This document shows, one piece after another, positions 1 to 9,549 of a stretch of 64,000 nt of DNA (position 1 is the stretch's first letter; the number at the start of each line of letters is the position of its first letter). Under the pieces are notes generated by a model. The model had not been told where the DNA came from. It was given only the letters and a program-made list of their open reading frames with translations, and did no database searches. Source of the DNA: Planctomycetota bacterium. Lineage in GTDB: Bacteria; Planctomycetota; Brocadiia; Brocadiales; Brocadiaceae. Made by a program: the position numbers and the translations under genes. The DNA is taken from assembly GCA_016873165.1 (NCBI GenBank), contig VGXV01000001.1, positions 125,643 to 189,642 of the forward strand. The letters run 5' to 3'.

Positions 1-830
1 CGATCATTATTGCCTTTCGTTTCTATAACGGTACATCCTGATTTCCTTAATGTCTCGATGTTTTTTGGGGAGGCATTTCTGCTCACTCCGACAATTATTT
101 CACTCTGCTTGGCCGTCCTGACAAGCGCGGATGTTAAAGGAAGCGAGGCCTTGCCATCAACAATTATTCTTTTTGGATTTCTCCCGCCATTAAAGCGGCA
201 TGTCAATAGAGGATCATCTTTCAAAACAGTGTTAATTCCAACCATTACGCCATCAATCTGACTGCGTATTTTATGAACATAACGGCGCGACTCTTCTGAC
301 GTAATCCATTTTGAATCACCGGTAACGGTAGCAATCTTGCCGTCAATAGACATCGCCCATTTTATAATTACATAAGGCATCCCTTTTTGAATTAATTTAA
401 AGAAAGGTGCGTTGATCTTTCTGGCCTGATCCTCCATGACACCCATACGCACTTCTATTCCTGCGGCCTGTAATTGCTTTAACCCTTTGCCTGAGGTGAT
501 CGGGTTAGGGTCCAAAAACGTGGTAACGACTCTTTTAATTCCTGCCCCGATTATCGCGTCAGCACAAGGCGGGGTTTTGCCATGATGAGCACACGGTTCC
601 ATAGTCACATAGAGCGTGGAACCTTTACAATTTGTTCCGGCATCGTTTATCGCGTGTGTTTCTGCGTGAGCCCCTCCATAGTTTTTATGATAACCCTTCC
701 CCACGATTTCATCTTCTTTTACAATAACCGCGCCAACCATCGGATTCGGCTCAACCATCCCTCTGCCTTTCTCCGCAAGTTCCAGGGCAAGCGCCATATA
801 TTTCTCATCACATTCTTTTGCAGGTGGCAT
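1..830 (-). CDS. ribD: RibD, bifunctional riboflavin biosynthesis deaminase/reductase (3' end outside window)
   Basis: Translating the minus strand from an ATG at 830 gives an open frame to the window edge (about 276 residues), so the C-terminus is missing. The N-terminal half is a cytidine-deaminase-fold pyrimidine deaminase: GAHAE at residues 54-57 supplies a zinc-ligand His55 and catalytic Glu57, and EPC (Cys80) with PPC (Cys89) supplies the other ligands. From about residue 155 the reductase domain begins (IKWAMSIDGKIAT). The family deaminates and then reduces the pyrimidine intermediate made by GTP cyclohydrolase II. It lies 57 bp downstream of aroA in the same direction, so co-transcription is possible. 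No strong ribosome binding site is visible. Confidence 0.95.
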   Translation of the reverse strand, partial: MPPAKECDEKYMALALELAEKGRGMVEPNPMVGAVIVKEDEIVGKGYHKNYGGAHAETHAINDAGTNCKGSTLYVTMEPCAHHGKTPPCADAIIGAGIKRVVTTFLDPNPITSGKGLKQLQAAGIEVRMGVMEDQARKINAPFFKLIQKGMPYVIIKWAMSIDGKIATVTGDSKWITSEESRRYVHKIRSQIDGVMVGINTVLKDDPLLTCRFNGGRNPKRIIVDGKASLPLTSALVRTAKQSEIIVGVSRNASPKNIETLRKSGCTVIETKGNND

Positions 831-887
831 AAAAATATATATTATTCCCGAACATCAATTTTCCGAATTTACAGAATAATTAAGCGA

Positions 888-2162
888 TTATCGTAATTTT
901 TCCAGTCTTTGAAAAAAATCAGGAAATGTTTTAGATACACATTCCGGATTTTTAATCACTATACCGTCCGATTTCAATCCTATTAACGCAAAACTCATTG
1001 CCATACGATGATCATCATACGTTTCAATTTCCGCAGGTTTCGGCATGGAAGAAGGTTCGATCTCAAATCCGTCTTCATATTCCACAACCGAAATTCCCAT
1101 TTTTCGCAATTCTTTTACTACCGCGGCTATTCTATCCGTTTCCTTAATTCTCATGGTTTTCACATTACGTACCCGTGTTCTTCCTTGAACATAAACCGCA
1201 ATGGCCGCCAACGTCTGCACCACATCAGGCATATCACCCATATCGATATCGATACCCTGCAACGCCCTGCCGCTCACTTCAATCCAATCTCTCCCCATAG
1301 TAACGTTACACCCCATTTTTTTTAATACATCGGCAAAATGGATGTCTCCCTGCAAAGAATCTCCCCCTACCCCTTCAACCCGCACCCTTCCTCCTGTAAT
1401 GGCAGCAACAGCAAAGAAATAAGACGCCGCAGAAGCATCCCCCTCCACCTCGTAGGAAATTGCCCTGTATCGCTGACCGCTCTTCACAAACAATTTTTTA
1501 TAATCGGTATTTTCTACTGTTACACCGTACTTGTTCATTAAATCAATCGTCATATCCACGTAACGCTTCGATACCAGATCACCTTTCACCTCTATTGTCA
1601 CATCATCCTTTGCATACGGAGAAACCATTAATAAAGCGCTAAAATACTGACTGCTTAAATCACCTTTCACTTTAGCATACCCTCCCTTCAATCCTTTCCC
1701 ATTTACAATAACCGGGGGGCAGCCATTTTCATATTTTGATTTCACCTCAGCGCCAAGTTGATTTAATCCTTCCAGTAAGTCCTGTATAGGCCTTTGTCCC
1801 ATTCGTTCCACACCGCCAATTTCATACACCCCGCACCCCAACGTCAGCATTGCGGTAAGAAATCTCATGGCAGTCCCTGCGTTACCGATGAATAAGTTTG
1901 CTTTCTCTGCAGGAATAGACCCTCCCTTGCCATAAACAGTAAATTTATTTGCTTCTTTCCGTTCCTCAACAGATATCCCTAATGTATTTAAACATGACGC
2001 CATATATTTAGTGTCATCGCTAAAGAGAGCATTATTAATTATTGAGGTTCCATCAGCCAAAGCTGCTGTAATTAATGCCCTATTCGTATAACTTTTTGAA
2101 CCAGGAACCCTAACCACTGCATTTACACTTCCCGTGATAGGTTTTATCTTGATCACATTCAT
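888..2162 (-). CDS. aroA: 3-phosphoshikimate 1-carboxyvinyltransferase (EPSP synthase)
   Basis: The 424-residue protein has the usual length of AroA. It transfers the enolpyruvyl group of PEP to shikimate-3-phosphate, the sixth step of the shikimate pathway, in the cytoplasm. Visible motifs are GSKSYTNR at 21-28 (the phosphate-binding Lys23), GNAGTAMR at 93-100 (PEP site), GQRPIQDL, the late RIKETDR motif, and YDDHRMAMSF near the C-terminus. The start is an ATG followed by VIKIKP; the upstream GGTGG is only a weak ribosome site. The other aromatic genes here (aroDE, aroK) lie about 27 kb away, so the pathway is dispersed. Confidence 0.97.
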   Translation of the reverse strand: MNVIKIKPITGSVNAVVRVPGSKSYTNRALITAALADGTSIINNALFSDDTKYMASCLNTLGISVEERKEANKFTVYGKGGSIPAEKANLFIGNAGTAMRFLTAMLTLGCGVYEIGGVERMGQRPIQDLLEGLNQLGAEVKSKYENGCPPVIVNGKGLKGGYAKVKGDLSSQYFSALLMVSPYAKDDVTIEVKGDLVSKRYVDMTIDLMNKYGVTVENTDYKKLFVKSGQRYRAISYEVEGDASAASYFFAVAAITGGRVRVEGVGGDSLQGDIHFADVLKKMGCNVTMGRDWIEVSGRALQGIDIDMGDMPDVVQTLAAIAVYVQGRTRVRNVKTMRIKETDRIAAVVKELRKMGISVVEYEDGFEIEPSSMPKPAEIETYDDHRMAMSFALIGLKSDGIVIKNPECVSKTFPDFFQRLEKLR

Positions 2163-2472
2163 GCCACCATCCCGTCAATCTAAAAAACTCTTTTCCAGTG
2201 ATATATTAAATTGGACTCTACATACAAATAATTAACAATAAACAAAATCAATATAGCAAACATATGGCGAATTTAAAGCAAATAATCGTTACATAAAACA
2301 CTCCTCCATACACACTCCTCCTTTCAATTCAAAAGAATCATCACCGCAAAAAAAGGTAATAAGATAATAGCATTTGTTACAAAACATATTTATTATATAA
2401 TAAATGCATTAATGACAGATTATACATGTACAGGTTTTAAAGTATCAGGAAAAAGATGTAAAGGAGCTGCGA
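2163..2472. other. Divergent intergenic region between aroA and a secreted-protein gene
   Basis: This 310-bp AT-rich gap separates divergently transcribed genes and must hold both promoters, but no convincing -35/-10 pair can be singled out. An AAGGAG ribosome site at 2461-2466 serves the plus-strand gene. No riboswitch or repeat was recognised. Confidence 0.5.
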
Positions 2473-2838
2473 ATGAATAACAGAATTATTTTATTTGTTT
2501 TTTTTGTGCTTAATATACCCGTTATCGCTTACGGACAATTTATTGATTTAGAATCACAGCAGATACGATTAAAAACCGGGTTACCCAGTGTTTTCACCGT
2601 AAACAATGCAAGGCAGATTTCCGGCAATGACGAAGAAGCGGTGCTGAGTGTTAATATAACTCTGAAAAGCGGCAGGATAGAATCTGTTAGCAAAGACGGA
2701 GGGTACTGGATTATCACCGTTAGAACAAACAGCAAATCCGCCTCTACCTATTTGATAAAAGACAGTCAATTCAAGATCGCAGGAGAAGAATCAAAAAAAG
2801 TTATTGTCAGTTCGATTCATTGGAAAGATGGAAATTAA
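2473..2838 (+). CDS. Small secreted protein of unknown function
   Basis: A 121-residue protein preceded by AAGGAG at a good distance from its ATG. The N-terminus is basic and then hydrophobic (residues 5-20, ending VIAYG), a plausible cleavable signal peptide. The remainder alternates short beta-like stretches (SVNITLKSGRIESV, YWIITVRT) and has no cysteines or metal motif. I do not recognise a family. It ends 39 bp before cobM on the same strand and could be co-transcribed with it, which is not evidence of a shared function. Confidence 0.75.
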   Translation: MNNRIILFVFFVLNIPVIAYGQFIDLESQQIRLKTGLPSVFTVNNARQISGNDEEAVLSVNITLKSGRIESVSKDGGYWIITVRTNSKSASTYLIKDSQFKIAGEESKKVIVSSIHWKDGN

Positions 2839-2877
2839 TACACTGATAACCTCTGCAACTATAAACGGAATTTTCTT

Positions 2878-3618
2878 ATGAAAGTATATTTTGTCGGCGC
2901 GGGACCAGGAGACAAAGATCTCATAACAATAAAAGGTTTTAACCTTCTGAGACGAACGGAATATTGTATATACGCCGGATCACTGGTAAATAAAGAACTG
3001 CTCTCCGCATTGCCTCCCAATGCGAAAAAGTACGATTCTTCCAAAATGAATCTGGAAAATATAGTGGATGTCTTTAAAGAGGCAAAAACAATGAACAAAG
3101 ACCTTGTACGTTTGCATTCCGGAGACCCTGCTATTTACGGCGCAATACAGGAACAAATGCACGCTCTTAATGAACTGGAAATCCCCTACGAAATTGTTCC
3201 TGGAGTGAGCTCTTTTGTTGCGGCAGCCGCCGCGTTGAACCAGGAATTAACTCTTCCGGGCGTCACCCAGACAATTGTAATCACACGCATGGAGGGCAAC
3301 ACCCCCATGCCGGAGAAAGAACATCTCAGCAAACTCGCCCCCTCCACTCCTACCCTCTGTATTTTTCTCAGTATTGAGAAGATATCTGAAATAGTAAAAA
3401 TACTTCTTCCTCATTATGGAAAAGATTGTCCGATTGCAGTCGTCTACAAGGCCTCGTGGCCGGAACAGAAAATAATTCGCTCCCGATTGTCAAACATTGA
3501 AAAAACAGTACAAGACGAAGCGATAACAAAAACCGCCATGATCATCGTAGGACACGTGCTGGATAAGGAATTTGAGCGATCTATCCTCTATAGTGAAAAT
3601 ACCTGCAAGAAGCAATAA
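2878..3618 (+). CDS. cobM: Cobalt-precorrin-4 C11-methyltransferase (CobM/CbiF)
   Basis: A 246-residue SAM-dependent tetrapyrrole methylase of normal length. It methylates C11 of (cobalt-)precorrin-4 in corrin ring synthesis. The diagnostic motifs are VGAGPGD at 6-12, LHSGDPAIYG at 79-88, EIVPGVSS at 105-112 and the late TAMIIVG. The subfamily call rests on the overall pattern (AGSLVNKELL, LPGVTQTIVITR), which is typical of CobM/CbiF. No other cobalamin gene lies within the window, so the corrin pathway must be scattered. No cobalamin riboswitch was recognised upstream. The ribosome site is weak. Confidence 0.92.
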   Translation: MKVYFVGAGPGDKDLITIKGFNLLRRTEYCIYAGSLVNKELLSALPPNAKKYDSSKMNLENIVDVFKEAKTMNKDLVRLHSGDPAIYGAIQEQMHALNELEIPYEIVPGVSSFVAAAAALNQELTLPGVTQTIVITRMEGNTPMPEKEHLSKLAPSTPTLCIFLSIEKISEIVKILLPHYGKDCPIAVVYKASWPEQKIIRSRLSNIEKTVQDEAITKTAMIIVGHVLDKEFERSILYSENTCKKQ

Positions 3619-3720
3619 TGCCCTCATAAAAATAAAGATTCTCCTTGACAATTCAAGGTTTTGCGCTCTATCGCAGAAATCTCTTTCTTTTAAATTTTTT
3701 TTAATTATGCCAGAAAATAC

Positions 3721-3749
3721 TTGATTCGGAATCTTAATTAATGTATTCT
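3721..3749 (+). promoter_or_regulatory. Candidate sigma-70-type promoter for the HU gene
   Basis: TTGATT at 3721-3726 and TATTCT at 3744-3749 are separated by 17 bp, about 70 bp upstream of the HU start. It was identified by eye only; the surrounding AT-richness makes chance matches likely. Confidence 0.35.
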
Positions 3750-3817
3750 AACCCCTATATTAGCTTGTCCTTATGGTAATATCATATACACCATATTTTT
3801 AGAAAGGAGAAAGTTGT

Positions 3818-4093
3818 ATGAATAAACAGGAGTTGGTTGAGCATGTTGCGAAGGAATGTGATGTTTCAAAGGCTTGCGGGGAAAAGGCAGTAAATGCTGT
3901 GTTGAACGGCATAAAACAAGGCGTAAAGAAGTCGAAGGAAGTACGCCTGATTGGTTTTGGAACCTTTTCGGTAAAGAATAGAAAAGCGCGAAAAGGGAGA
4001 AATCCTCAGACAGGAGCAGTTATTAATATAAAAGCAAGCAAAGCTATTAAATTCAGCGCAGGACAAGATTTTAAAAAAGTTGTAGGAAAATAA
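3818..4093 (+). CDS. HU-family nucleoid DNA-binding protein
   Basis: A 91-residue basic protein of exactly the HU/IHF size, which dimerises and bends DNA in the nucleoid. The signature GFGTF is at 46-50 and the DNA-minor-groove arm RNPQTG at 61-66, followed by the conserved C-terminal helix (KASKAIKFSAGQDFKKVV). A strong AAAGGAG precedes the ATG. The gene appears monocistronic, with a candidate promoter upstream and a strong hairpin terminator 25 bp after the stop. HU and IHF subunits cannot be separated by eye; HU-like is the conservative call. Confidence 0.95.
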   Translation: MNKQELVEHVAKECDVSKACGEKAVNAVLNGIKQGVKKSKEVRLIGFGTFSVKNRKARKGRNPQTGAVINIKASKAIKFSAGQDFKKVVGK

Positions 4094-4117
4094 ATAATAA
4101 ATACTTCATAATATTAT

Positions 4118-4152
4118 AAAAAAAAGCAGGCTTAAAAGCCTGCTTTTTTTTT
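4118..4152. terminator. Bidirectional rho-independent terminator between HU gene and typA
   Basis: AAAGCAGGCTT and AAGCCTGCTTT form a perfect stem with a two-base loop, flanked by an A-run on the left and a T-run on the right. It can therefore end both the HU transcript and the convergent typA transcript. Confidence 0.9.
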
Positions 4153-4191
4153 CATAATAAAACGCGAGTTGCATAACAAAAGTTCTTATCA

Positions 4192-6042
4192 TTAAGGAAT
4201 CGACACCTTTTCCTGATTTTGTTGCCTGCGCGTTGTTCTTCTTTCGTTTTCAGTAAGATATTTCTTTCTTAAACGAAACGTCTCAGGAGTAATTTCAACC
4301 AACTCATCATCTTCAATATATTCCAGCGCCATCTCCAGTGAAAATTCCCTGTGAGGTGATAATTTAACGCCTTTTTCCCCTGTAGCCTGCCTGATATTCG
4401 TGGCTTTCTTTGCCCTTATTACATTAACAACAATATCATTTTGCTCACAGTGTTCGCCGACAATCATTCCTTCATACACCTGTTCTCCCGGTTTAACAAA
4501 CATTTCCCCGCGGTCCTGCAAACCTTCCAATGCATACGACGTCACATCTCCCATCGCCATAGAAATCAATACCCCCTGTGTCCTATGCACAATATCCCCT
4601 TTGTAAGGCTCATAATCATGAAAATTATGATGCATAACCGCTTCCCCACGCGTGGAGCTCAGCACACGATTCCTCAGACCTATTAATCCCCGGGAAGGCA
4701 CTTTAAATTCAAAATGTGTGTATTGCTTTTCTGTCTTCATGCTGACAATTTCACCTTTTCGTGCCCCCAGGAGAGAAATCACCTGTCCCTCCATTTCTTT
4801 CGGCACATCTATTACAACGTATTCCACCGGCTCCATTTTTTTGCCGTCTATCTCCTTAAAAATCACTTTCGGCTTGGAAACCTGTAATTCATATCCTTCC
4901 CTGCGCATATTTTCAATTAATATTGAGAGATGCAACAATCCTCGCCCTGAAACGCGAAAAGAATCGGGCGATTCCGTTTCTTCAACCTTGAGAGCGACAT
5001 TTGAGCGTAGTTCTCTGAATAATCTTTCCCTCAAATTTCTACTGGTAACAAATTTACCCTCTTTACCACAAAACGGCGAATTATTAACGGAAAACACCAT
5101 GGAAAGTGTTGGCTCATCGATATGTATCAATGGCATTGCCTGCGGGTTTTCAACAGAAGTGATCGTATCGCTGATATCAATATTCTCAATTCCCGTTAAT
5201 GCGATAATGTCGCCCGCCGTTGCAGACAGTACTTTTTCCCTTGATAACCCCACAAACGCAAATATTTCAGTAATTTTATGAGTGGTTTGTTTGCCTTCTT
5301 TGTCTATCCTTGTAACTTGTTGTCCGGTAGTAATTGTGCCTGAAAAAATCCTGCCTATCCCAATCCTGCCGACATAATCATTATAATCAAGTGAAGCTAT
5401 CTGCATCTGCAAGGGGAAATCGGTATCATAACACGGTTTGGGAACATTTTGCAAAATTGCATCCAGAAGAGGTTTGATAGTAGTATTTTCATCATCAAGA
5501 GATAACTTGGCATAGCCGTTTCTTCCGCTTGCATACACAATTTTAAAATCCAACTGTTCATCGTTGGCTTCGAGCTCCACAAAGAGATCAAATACTTCGT
5601 TGATTACATCCTGACAACGGGCATCCGGACGGTCTATCTTGTTAATCACAACAAGAGGGTTTAAATTGTAGCCAAGGGCTTTTCGAAGAACGAATCTGGT
5701 CTGAGGCATGACCCCTTCCGCCGCATCAACCAGCAGCAACACACCATCCGCCATTTTAAGAACCCGTTCCACTTCTCCGCCAAAATCAGCATGTCCCGGT
5801 GTATCGATAATATTTATTTTCACCCCTTCATAACTAATTGCAGTATTTTTCGCCAATATAGTTATGCCCCGCTCACGCTCCAGGTCGTTTGAATCCATGA
5901 TCCTTTCAGTATGCTGAATCTGCTGATTTACCCTGAATGTGCCGCTCTGTTTAAGCAACTGATCTACTAGGGTAGTCTTGCCATGATCAACATGAGCAAT
6001 GATAGCTACATTACGGACATTGTCTCTTACAATTTTTGCCAT
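4192..6042 (-). CDS. typA: Ribosome-associated GTPase TypA/BipA
   Basis: A translational GTPase of about 616 residues, the normal TypA length. It binds ribosomes and acts in 50S assembly and stress adaptation. AHVDHGKT at 16-23 is the P-loop; [20 protein letters not shown] and NKIDR are the switch and guanine-binding motifs. The C-terminal part carries the TypA-specific stretch [21 protein letters not shown]. The frame stays open for 29 further codons upstream, but the chosen ATG has GAGGAAAAGA directly before it and begins the conserved [11 protein letters not shown]; the upstream residues resemble no TypA N-terminus and overlap a hairpin. Confidence 0.96.
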   Translation of the reverse strand: MAKIVRDNVRNVAIIAHVDHGKTTLVDQLLKQSGTFRVNQQIQHTERIMDSNDLERERGITILAKNTAISYEGVKINIIDTPGHADFGGEVERVLKMADGVLLLVDAAEGVMPQTRFVLRKALGYNLNPLVVINKIDRPDARCQDVINEVFDLFVELEANDEQLDFKIVYASGRNGYAKLSLDDENTTIKPLLDAILQNVPKPCYDTDFPLQMQIASLDYNDYVGRIGIGRIFSGTITTGQQVTRIDKEGKQTTHKITEIFAFVGLSREKVLSATAGDIIALTGIENIDISDTITSVENPQAMPLIHIDEPTLSMVFSVNNSPFCGKEGKFVTSRNLRERLFRELRSNVALKVEETESPDSFRVSGRGLLHLSILIENMRREGYELQVSKPKVIFKEIDGKKMEPVEYVVIDVPKEMEGQVISLLGARKGEIVSMKTEKQYTHFEFKVPSRGLIGLRNRVLSSTRGEAVMHHNFHDYEPYKGDIVHRTQGVLISMAMGDVTSYALEGLQDRGEMFVKPGEQVYEGMIVGEHCEQNDIVVNVIRAKKATNIRQATGEKGVKLSPHREFSLEMALEYIEDDELVEITPETFRLRKKYLTENERRTTRRQQNQEKVSIP

Positions 6043-6096
6043 TCTTTTCCTCAAATTTCTTATGGAGACATCAAGATGTTTCCACAGTAAACCAAA

Positions 6097-6127
6097 ATAA
6101 AAAAGCCGCAACGAAGAACGAAGCGGC
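6097..6127 (-). terminator. Terminator-like hairpin downstream of the glycan operon
   Basis: Read on the minus strand, GCCGC and GCGGC pair around a 13-base loop and are followed by TTTTTTATTTT. It lies about 190 bp after the O-antigen ligase stop and 55 bp before the typA start, so it could end the glycan operon or attenuate typA. The stem is short. Confidence 0.55.
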
Positions 6128-6312
6128 ATATAATAATACTTACTATATGTTGGATATAAAATATTTTAACTAGATTATTACAAACATTATTTTTTCTGTC
6201 AATAGAAATAAACAACCACACAACTTTCTGCCACATAACTTTCCGCACTAAACATTCTTCAATTTATATTCCCTGAATGAAAACAAATCCTATCTATCAA
6301 TAGCACTTATAC

Positions 6313-7632
6313 TTAAAGTACCTTTTTCTGGTCATCTGACACACAATGAACAACAAGGAATAACACCCCTATAACATACCAAAGAAATAATGATTCCGGA
6401 GTCTTCCAGAAAATATCCGTTAAACCATGAGAAACAATCGAAACAAGACCTGCCGTAATGCCCACAAGCAGAATATTCTCAAATCTATCCCCGTTCATTG
6501 ATTTTCTCGTTTTTGTCGCACTATAAAATATCCTTATAAACATCCAGAGAAAAATCGCCAGTCCAAATATACCCGCTTCCACCCACATATGCAGGAGGAT
6601 ATTATGGGCATGTGAAAGACCTTCGACCGTCTGTTCTTTCTTCGTATCTGTCTTCTTTTTCTCCTTGACCGTTTTTGCCGTATTGTCTCTAAGAGATTTA
6701 AGAGATTTTTTTTCTTTTTCTTTAATCTCCTTTCTATATGTTTTATAAATATCCCGGAAATTCCTTTTTCCTGGTCCGATCCCCAGCAACGGATAATCGC
6801 GAATAACGGCAATCGCGACCTTCCAGCACATCAATCTTTCTCCCAGAATCTTGTTTGAAGAAAAGAATTTATCATATTGCGTGATAGTTTTTGCATGCGT
6901 GGAATATTTCGATGGCAAAAGTACGAATAACAATGGACACAGCACAATGACAGCAAGAAGCATATACCTTTTTTTCAATGCGAACGCTATATAAAACACG
7001 GCTATCAGATTTGCAACCCAGCTTGTTCTGTTCATTGTCAATACTAATGAATATCCGCTTATTAAAATGAAACCCGTGAGGCAGATGCGAACAAGAACAT
7101 TTCTGTAATAAATAAATAAGCAAATCGCAAGAGGCAGGAATAAGGAAATGTATTTTGCAATACGTGAGTGATATTCAAAGGTGGCAATCAACCTGTCGTC
7201 TCTTATGGCAATTCCCGTATAATACCCGTACAAACCATACCCGCATATCAATCCGCATGTAATAAGCATTGCCTTTACTATGCGTTTAATTTGGTCAATA
7301 CTGTGTATGGTATTAACCATACAAAAAAAGATGATGAAGTATTTGAAATAGTCATGCAACAATGTTTCGAAACAATATTTCGGATTTTTTGAAAAGATGG
7401 ATGTTATTAAAAGGCAAATTATAAATAACACTATGGGAATGTTAAGCGCTGTCTTCTTAAAAACAACTCTTTTTTCACAAACCATCCGATACGCCAAACA
7501 TCCAACCATTGTCATCAGACACAATATTTCAATGACATCAGCGCCGTAAGGAAAAAATGTCAAAATAAAAAAATACGCAATAAATGCGTATTCTGAAATT
7601 TGACTCGTATACTTGATATTTTTTGTATCCAT
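6313..7632 (-). CDS. O-antigen ligase/polymerase family membrane protein
   Basis: A protein of about 439 residues with roughly ten to twelve hydrophobic segments and the Wzy_C (O-antigen ligase) signature in its large late loop: LGIGPGKRNF, then HAHNILLHMWVEAGIFGL. The family joins or polymerises lipid-linked glycans on the periplasmic side of the inner membrane. The loop carries an unusual charged insertion of about 45 residues, rich in Lys and Glu, between these two motifs. It is the last gene of a minus-strand run of four glycosyltransferases. The ATG at 7632 is preferred over an adjacent TTG. Ligase and polymerase cannot be told apart from sequence alone. Confidence 0.88.
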   Translation of the reverse strand: MDTKNIKYTSQISEYAFIAYFFILTFFPYGADVIEILCLMTMVGCLAYRMVCEKRVVFKKTALNIPIVLFIICLLITSIFSKNPKYCFETLLHDYFKYFIIFFCMVNTIHSIDQIKRIVKAMLITCGLICGYGLYGYYTGIAIRDDRLIATFEYHSRIAKYISLFLPLAICLFIYYRNVLVRICLTGFILISGYSLVLTMNRTSWVANLIAVFYIAFALKKRYMLLAVIVLCPLLFVLLPSKYSTHAKTITQYDKFFSSNKILGERLMCWKVAIAVIRDYPLLGIGPGKRNFRDIYKTYRKEIKEKEKKSLKSLRDNTAKTVKEKKKTDTKKEQTVEGLSHAHNILLHMWVEAGIFGLAIFLWMFIRIFYSATKTRKSMNGDRFENILLVGITAGLVSIVSHGLTDIFWKTPESLFLWYVIGVLFLVVHCVSDDQKKVL

Positions 7633-7669
7633 CAAAGTTTATTTTCCAATTTTATACCTGTAATAATTT

Positions 7670-8626
7670 TCACTTCCCTGGTTTTGCCGATCTTAATCCC
7701 ATCCAATCAGGACAAAACAATATATGCCAGAGAAAAAGCCTGTAATAAATGTTCAGCCGGTACCGTAGTTTTCTATTGAGAAATATCACAACAATGTTAC
7801 CAATACTGTTTATAGTCAAATTCAAGAAAATCTTTATCACATAGAAAATCCTGAATAAAACATACACGTTCCGTGAAGAATTCTTCTTAAAATAAAGATA
7901 CAACGACCGGCAATATTCAATTTGTGATTGCCACGGGGCCTTTTTCTTGCTTTCCCCCCCTAAATGACTTACCCTGGCGTCAGGGACATGAAACACTTTC
8001 CATCCTGCCTTTTTCATGCGATAACACCAGTCAGTCTCTTCAAGAAAGAAAAAATAATCTTCATCCAGCCGGCCCACCCGTTCAATTGCCTCGTTTCTCA
8101 CAATAATACACGCCCCAATGACCGATTCCACCTCTCTAGGTTTCGTAACGGTTTGTTTTTTACTCAGGTACTTATCCGGAAACAACCATCGCAATAAACT
8201 TTTATTCAATAATTCCGTCGCCATCGTTGGATAATTGTCAAAACTGTGCTGCTTCATACCGCTTGGTTTCAGCAGTTGAACACCGGCAATTCCTGCATCA
8301 CCATGCGATTCCATAAATGTGTATAAAATCTGCAGAGCGTTTTTCTCCACTATCGCATCGGTATTCAGCAAAATATAATATCTTGCAGAGACAGCCGATA
8401 AGCCCTGATTCACGGCAACCGCAAAACCCCTGTTTTCTCTGTTTTCTATTACGTGTACATCGGCAAATCTGTCGCGCACTGCCACTACACTATCATCCTT
8501 TGATCCGTTGTCCACCACACATATTCCGACAGAACAATCCGTATCAGATTCATAAACAGAAGCAATGCACTTCAACAACAAGTCTCTCGTATTCCAGTTG
8601 ACAATAACAACACACACATCATTCAT
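7670..8626 (-). CDS. GT2-family glycosyltransferase (rhamnosyltransferase-like)
   Basis: A 318-residue GT-A fold enzyme. VVIVNWNTRDLL opens the nucleotide-sugar domain, VDNGSKDDS is the first acidic motif, LLNTDAIVE supplies the DxD-like metal site, and LDEDYFFFLEETDWCYRMKKAGW is the acceptor motif typical of this GT2 subgroup. Hydrophobic C-terminal segments suggest membrane association. Its ATG overlaps the previous gene's stop (ATGA), so the two are translationally coupled. Sugar specificity cannot be read from the sequence. Confidence 0.9.
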   Translation of the reverse strand: MNDVCVVIVNWNTRDLLLKCIASVYESDTDCSVGICVVDNGSKDDSVVAVRDRFADVHVIENRENRGFAVAVNQGLSAVSARYYILLNTDAIVEKNALQILYTFMESHGDAGIAGVQLLKPSGMKQHSFDNYPTMATELLNKSLLRWLFPDKYLSKKQTVTKPREVESVIGACIIVRNEAIERVGRLDEDYFFFLEETDWCYRMKKAGWKVFHVPDARVSHLGGESKKKAPWQSQIEYCRSLYLYFKKNSSRNVYVLFRIFYVIKIFLNLTINSIGNIVVIFLNRKLRYRLNIYYRLFLWHILFCPDWMGLRSAKPGK

Positions 8627-9510
8627 GAATGGAATAAATAATATCTTAAGGTTCTTATATTAATCGGATCTATTTTCAATGACAGACGGAAATTTTCCTT
8701 TGCCGCAGATGCATCACCCATTCGCATATAATGCCTGCCAATCTTAGAATAATGTGCGGCCAAACGCTTCTTGTATATTCTTTTACTAATGCCGTTTTCA
8801 CTATCTTTATACATATTGTATATCTTATCTATAACTACTTGCTGATATTTTAAAACATTATCGCGGTTTTTACTGAGAGATTTGGAACTATGGCGGTATT
8901 TCACCAACGGAGTATTAATGCCAATCGCTTTATAATAGAATGCAATCCTCAGCCACATATCCCAATCCTGGCAATTTACCAGTTCATAATCAAATAACCC
9001 TGCTTTATTAAATACCTCTTTACGAACCACGACGGAAGAACATATCACAAAATTCTGTTCAAAGAACAGTTGGGCAAAGATGTTGCCCGATGGCAATTTC
9101 CCCTTAATCTTTCCCTCACGATACCGGCTTTTCGAATCTACATTGATATGTTTTGAATATACCATGCCAACATCGGGATTTTTCAAGAACTGGTCAATTG
9201 ATAGCTCCAATTTCTCCGGCATCCATATGTCATCGGCATCAAGAAATGCAATAAACTCCCCCTTCGCCGACTCAATACCCAGATTTCTTGCCGTAGGAAG
9301 TCCTTTATTACGGCCCAAATCAATATACCGTATCTTTTCCATGTAAGGCGCCAATACCGACTTTGTATTATCGGTGGAACCGTCATCAATAACAATAATT
9401 TCATACGCCTCATATGTCTGTGCAAGAACAGAATCAATTGACTCCGGCAAATACGTCGCACAGTTGTAAGTAGGCATAATAATGGATACCAGAGGTTTTT
9501 TATTTGTCAT
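8623..9510 (-). CDS. GT2-family glycosyltransferase
   Basis: About 295 residues. VSIIMPTYNCATYLPESIDSV, IDDGSTD and FLDADDIW are the classic GT2 nucleotide-binding and DxD motifs; NCQDWDMWLRIAFYY is the catalytic-base region. The C-terminal 60 residues resemble a single TPR-like helix pair (HYMRMGDASAAKENFRLSLKIDP). The ATG at 9510 is chosen over a GTG six bases upstream. It sits inside the glycan operon, between a GT4 enzyme and another GT2 enzyme, and overlaps the latter by four bases. Confidence 0.9.
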   Translation of the reverse strand: MTNKKPLVSIIMPTYNCATYLPESIDSVLAQTYEAYEIIVIDDGSTDNTKSVLAPYMEKIRYIDLGRNKGLPTARNLGIESAKGEFIAFLDADDIWMPEKLELSIDQFLKNPDVGMVYSKHINVDSKSRYREGKIKGKLPSGNIFAQLFFEQNFVICSSVVVRKEVFNKAGLFDYELVNCQDWDMWLRIAFYYKAIGINTPLVKYRHSSKSLSKNRDNVLKYQQVVIDKIYNMYKDSENGISKRIYKKRLAAHYSKIGRHYMRMGDASAAKENFRLSLKIDPINIRTLRYYLFHS

Positions 9511-9549
9511 TAACACAAATCACATCTTTCTTATAAACCATCCTTCTTG

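Noticed and set aside
2163-2877. Cobalamin riboswitch upstream of cobM
   Set aside because: No B12-box-like conserved sequence or suitable leader was seen, and the upstream gene's reading frame ends only 39 bases before cobM.
6043-6129. 29-codon N-terminal extension of TypA
   Set aside because: It runs through a terminator-like hairpin, and the downstream ATG has the better ribosome site and begins the conserved family N-terminus.
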